Shown piece by piece: positions 63,001-64,000 of a stretch of DNA of 64,000 nucleotides. This DNA comes from Lewinellaceae bacterium (GTDB lineage: Bacteria > Bacteroidota > Bacteroidia > Chitinophagales > Saprospiraceae): contig JACJYK010000003.1 of assembly GCA_020636135.1 (NCBI GenBank), positions 434,001-498,000 on the forward strand, given 5' to 3'. Each line of letters opens with the position of its first letter. Position 1 is the stretch's first letter. The notes beneath the pieces are model-generated. The model was not told the origin of the DNA, did no database searches, and was given only the letters and a program-made list of their open reading frames with translations. The position numbers were made by a program, and so were the translations under genes.

Positions 63001-63136
63001 TGTCAAAATGGGGAGTTTCGATGACTTTGAAATCAAAGTTCTGATACACGGGTTTATTACGGCCAAAGTACTGTGCCTGGGCAGTTTGTGCGGTCAGGAT
63101 AAGTGCAAAACTCACCCCAATGAAAAGTCTATTCAT
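60065..63136 (-). CDS. Peptidase MA-like / TolB-type propeller / outer-membrane barrel protein
   Basis: 1023 aa from the ATG at 63136 (TTG at 63145 is an alternative). Signal peptide ends near TAQAQYFG. Residues about 35-260: gluzincin-like metalloprotease with HEMVHAFQYH (His135, Glu136, His139) and a downstream Glu in WMVEGMAEYM. Residues about 275-600: six-bladed WD40/TolB-like propeller with repeated SPNGRYVIF, WSPDSKRFAF, WSPNGRSIVV, WSEDGSKLVF. Residues about 640-1023: beta-strand-rich BamA/surface-antigen-type barrel ending in a Trp. A periplasmic protease and propeller anchored to an outer-membrane barrel is the inferred layout. The substrate is unknown. Confidence 0.85.
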   Translation of the reverse strand: MNRLFIGVSFALILTAQTAQAQYFGRNKPVYQNFDFKVIETPHFDIYSYLKDRNEINRLSEWSELWYSMHQEVLRDTFTEKNPILFYNDHSDFQQTNAISGSIGIGTGGVTEALKNRVVMPLTMTNQQTNHVLGHEMVHAFQYHMILTGDSTNLASLQNLPLWMVEGMAEYMSLGRYDANTAMWMRDVVLNNKVPTLKDLFNPEFFPYRYGQAFWAFFSGLYGDEMIKPFFVATAKYGLPVAVQSVLHTNFETLSNQFKTALETYYTPLLADKKEASFGRKIVTEDNGGEMNISPVVSPNGRYVIFLSEKELITTDLYLADTKDGKIIRKVSSRVKDGHLDNIDYLESSGTWSPDSKRFAFVAFKKGRNILVIKDVSNGRTVEEIAPKNLQAFANPTWSPNGRSIVVAGLSEGKSDLYQIDIRTKRLTQLTDDLYSQIQPSWSEDGSKLVFATDKMAIDDGRVRGKYTMNIAVMDMESKEITQYDFFHGADNLNPEFDGQGNIYFLSDHDGFRNLYYYKVPEDKVFRMTDYLVGISGITSYSPAISVSKKRDEVYYSNYLDGKYIINRAQKEDFLMEEADPNAIDYTAATLPVIGLSKTDQVNSNLDFMENRPAPPVKEFKQIAYKPKFQLDYIGGSSGVGVGTSNAYGTQTGLAGGIDMLFSDILGNNQLYTGVSLNGEIYDVAGVFQYINRKHRLAWGMTLSHIPYRTGYASYAGVDSLRYGNGYILADRVELNLLRIFEDGTSAFFHYPFSSTMRVEGSIGTSYRYFRWDQYHNYYDGFGQLIYQERERQKLEGDLNLGGYIIRKTFMHNANVALVGDNSYFGLTSPLAGYRYRIGAEKYFGGYDFYTTLIDVRKYIRVNPVTFAFRAMQYSRFGVDANAFYPLFIGEMGLVHGYRYGLRDEIEQRYGINFNQLSGSKMAMVNFETRLPFTGPERLSLIKSKALFTELNYFIDGGVAFDSFSEFKDPAEGPLTTKPAVVFSTGLGLRINVFGALIVEPYLAFPIQKNTKGSFGINLVPGW

Positions 63137-63282
63137 GGTGTTCAACTTTTTTGGCTGTACTTATTTTAACTATTGTTAAGGTCAAGACGTTTACTGGAAA
63201 GCATAGATCTGACGTTAAAGATTGCTTAAACCTTTACTTTTACATCCATCCTCTAATATACGAATACAGTAAATTCCTGATT

Positions 63283-64000
63283 ATGGTTTGTTGGTTCAGC
63301 AAATTTCTGCCTGTAGTATTTATCCTGTCAACCTGGGCTTTGCCGGCTCAGAATGTAAGACAAACTCCTTTTGAGCGTGACACCAATTATTCAGCCACCT
63401 ATGCTGAAGTGATTGATTATTACCAGCAGCTGGCGGGCACAGCGGACCAGATCCGCATGCAACCATTCGGTATGACCGACAGTGGGTTTCCTTTGCACGA
63501 GATCATCCTCTCTGCCAATGGCGTTTTTGATCCGGGTATCCTTCGTCAGCAGAACAAGCTGATCCTCTTCATCAATAACGGGATCCATGCCGGCGAACCC
63601 TGTGGAGTGGATGCTTCCATGATGTTTGTACGGGATTTACTGGAAGGCAAGATCGATCCAGGCCTGTGGCAGAACGTAGTTGTGGTCCTGATACCGTTTT
63701 ACAACATTGGCGGTGCTCTCAACCGGGACGCTTTCAGTCGTGCCAATCAAAACGGACCGGCAGAACATGGTTTCAGGGGTAATGCCAGGAACCTGGATCT
63801 GAACCGCGACTTTATCAAAAGCGATTCAAAAAATGCACAGAGCTTCCAGCAGTTGTTCTGCAAATGGGACCCGGACGTGTTTCTGGATAATCATACGACC
63901 AATGGCGCCGACTATCCATACATTATGACCATTGTGGAGTCCCAGAAAGACAAGGCTTCGCCTCCTTTGGGAGATTATATGCGTAAGGAGTTCTTTCCGG
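63283..64000 (+). CDS. M14-family zinc carboxypeptidase, 5' part
   Basis: 239 codons seen; the gene runs off the window end. Signal peptide MVCWFSKFLPVVFILSTWAL then PAQ. The zinc motif HxxE is in NNGIHAGEPCGVD, and the conserved RNLDLNRDF and FLDNHTTNGADYP follow, as in M14 peptidases of Bacteroidota. The second zinc His is expected in FLDNHTT. It should cleave C-terminal residues of peptides or process cell-wall peptides in the periplasm. It is divergent from the protease-barrel gene with 146 bp between; no clear promoter found there. Confidence 0.85.
   Translation, partial: MVCWFSKFLPVVFILSTWALPAQNVRQTPFERDTNYSATYAEVIDYYQQLAGTADQIRMQPFGMTDSGFPLHEIILSANGVFDPGILRQQNKLILFINNGIHAGEPCGVDASMMFVRDLLEGKIDPGLWQNVVVVLIPFYNIGGALNRDAFSRANQNGPAEHGFRGNARNLDLNRDFIKSDSKNAQSFQQLFCKWDPDVFLDNHTTNGADYPYIMTIVESQKDKASPPLGDYMRKEFFP

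Noticed and set aside
1..64000. tRNA or rRNA genes, CRISPR arrays, transposons, prophage
   Set aside because: None was recognised on reading the gaps; gaps are short and lack tRNA T-loop signatures, regular repeats or transposase genes.

Overview
The window is about 64 kb of a Bacteroidota chromosome, most likely from the Saprospiria (class-level placement is inference). Evidence seen in the sequence: type IX secretion C-terminal domains of type A (two small proteins) and type B (a gliding-motility-associated C-terminal protein); repeated TAnnTTTG promoter elements in place of a TATAAT box; an F-type ATP synthase operon lacking the beta and epsilon genes; the DUF4271-hemD pair; a pheT - coiled coil - zapA - rny operon; and menaquinone synthesis by the futalosine route (mqnC). 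GC is moderate, genes are tightly packed with many 4-bp ATGA overlaps, and no rRNA, tRNA, CRISPR array, insertion sequence or prophage was seen.

Layout. 0-8.6 kb (+): a Tat-exported ankyrin protein with a membrane one-component regulator, a split kinase/phosphotransferase pair, a ThuA-GH10 xylanase pair, and a two-subunit periplasmic molybdenum hydroxylase. 8.6-12.3 kb (-): a YcaQ-type DNA glycosylase and a GH9 enzyme. 12.4-14.4 kb (+): mqnC and a purine nucleoside phosphorylase. 14.5-18.3 kb: a T9SS cargo protein and uvrA. 18.3-19.0 kb: a gap holding terminators, a structured inverted repeat and a 21-codon reading frame. 19-22.5 kb (+): an unknown helical protein, a lipoprotein, a WecA-like transferase and a fluoride channel. 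22.5-24.4 kb (-): a two-component system. 24.6-32.1 kb (+): DUF4271, hemD, a CoA-type Nudix enzyme, the fused mutase IcmF and a sorbosone-dehydrogenase-like propeller.

32.1-36.1 kb (-): a type B secreted protein, lptC and a CNNM/CBS transporter. 36.2-37.7 kb (+): pssA and rsmI. 37.7-42.4 kb (-): holB, ricT, lpdA and an HpaI-type aldolase. 42.9-47.0 kb: queD, a T9SS cargo protein, and a flavoprotein/polyferredoxin redox pair. 47.1-52.3 kb (-): atpB-E-F-H-A-G. 52.4-53.0 kb: a small gene with its own promoter and a probable plus-strand structured RNA. 53.0-57.8 kb (-): pheT, two division-related coiled-coil genes and rny. 57.9-63.1 kb (-): an HD-domain/Pycsar-effector-like membrane protein, an SdiA-regulated-type propeller, and a large protease/propeller/outer-membrane-barrel protein. 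63.3 kb to the end (+): the start of an M14 carboxypeptidase cut by the window edge.

Most of this is core and catabolic chromosome. The least explained items are the orphan HD-PycTM fusion, the candidate RNA beside rny, the micro-transcript after uvrA, the flavoprotein/polyferredoxin pair and the three-module envelope protease. No complete known defence system was found.
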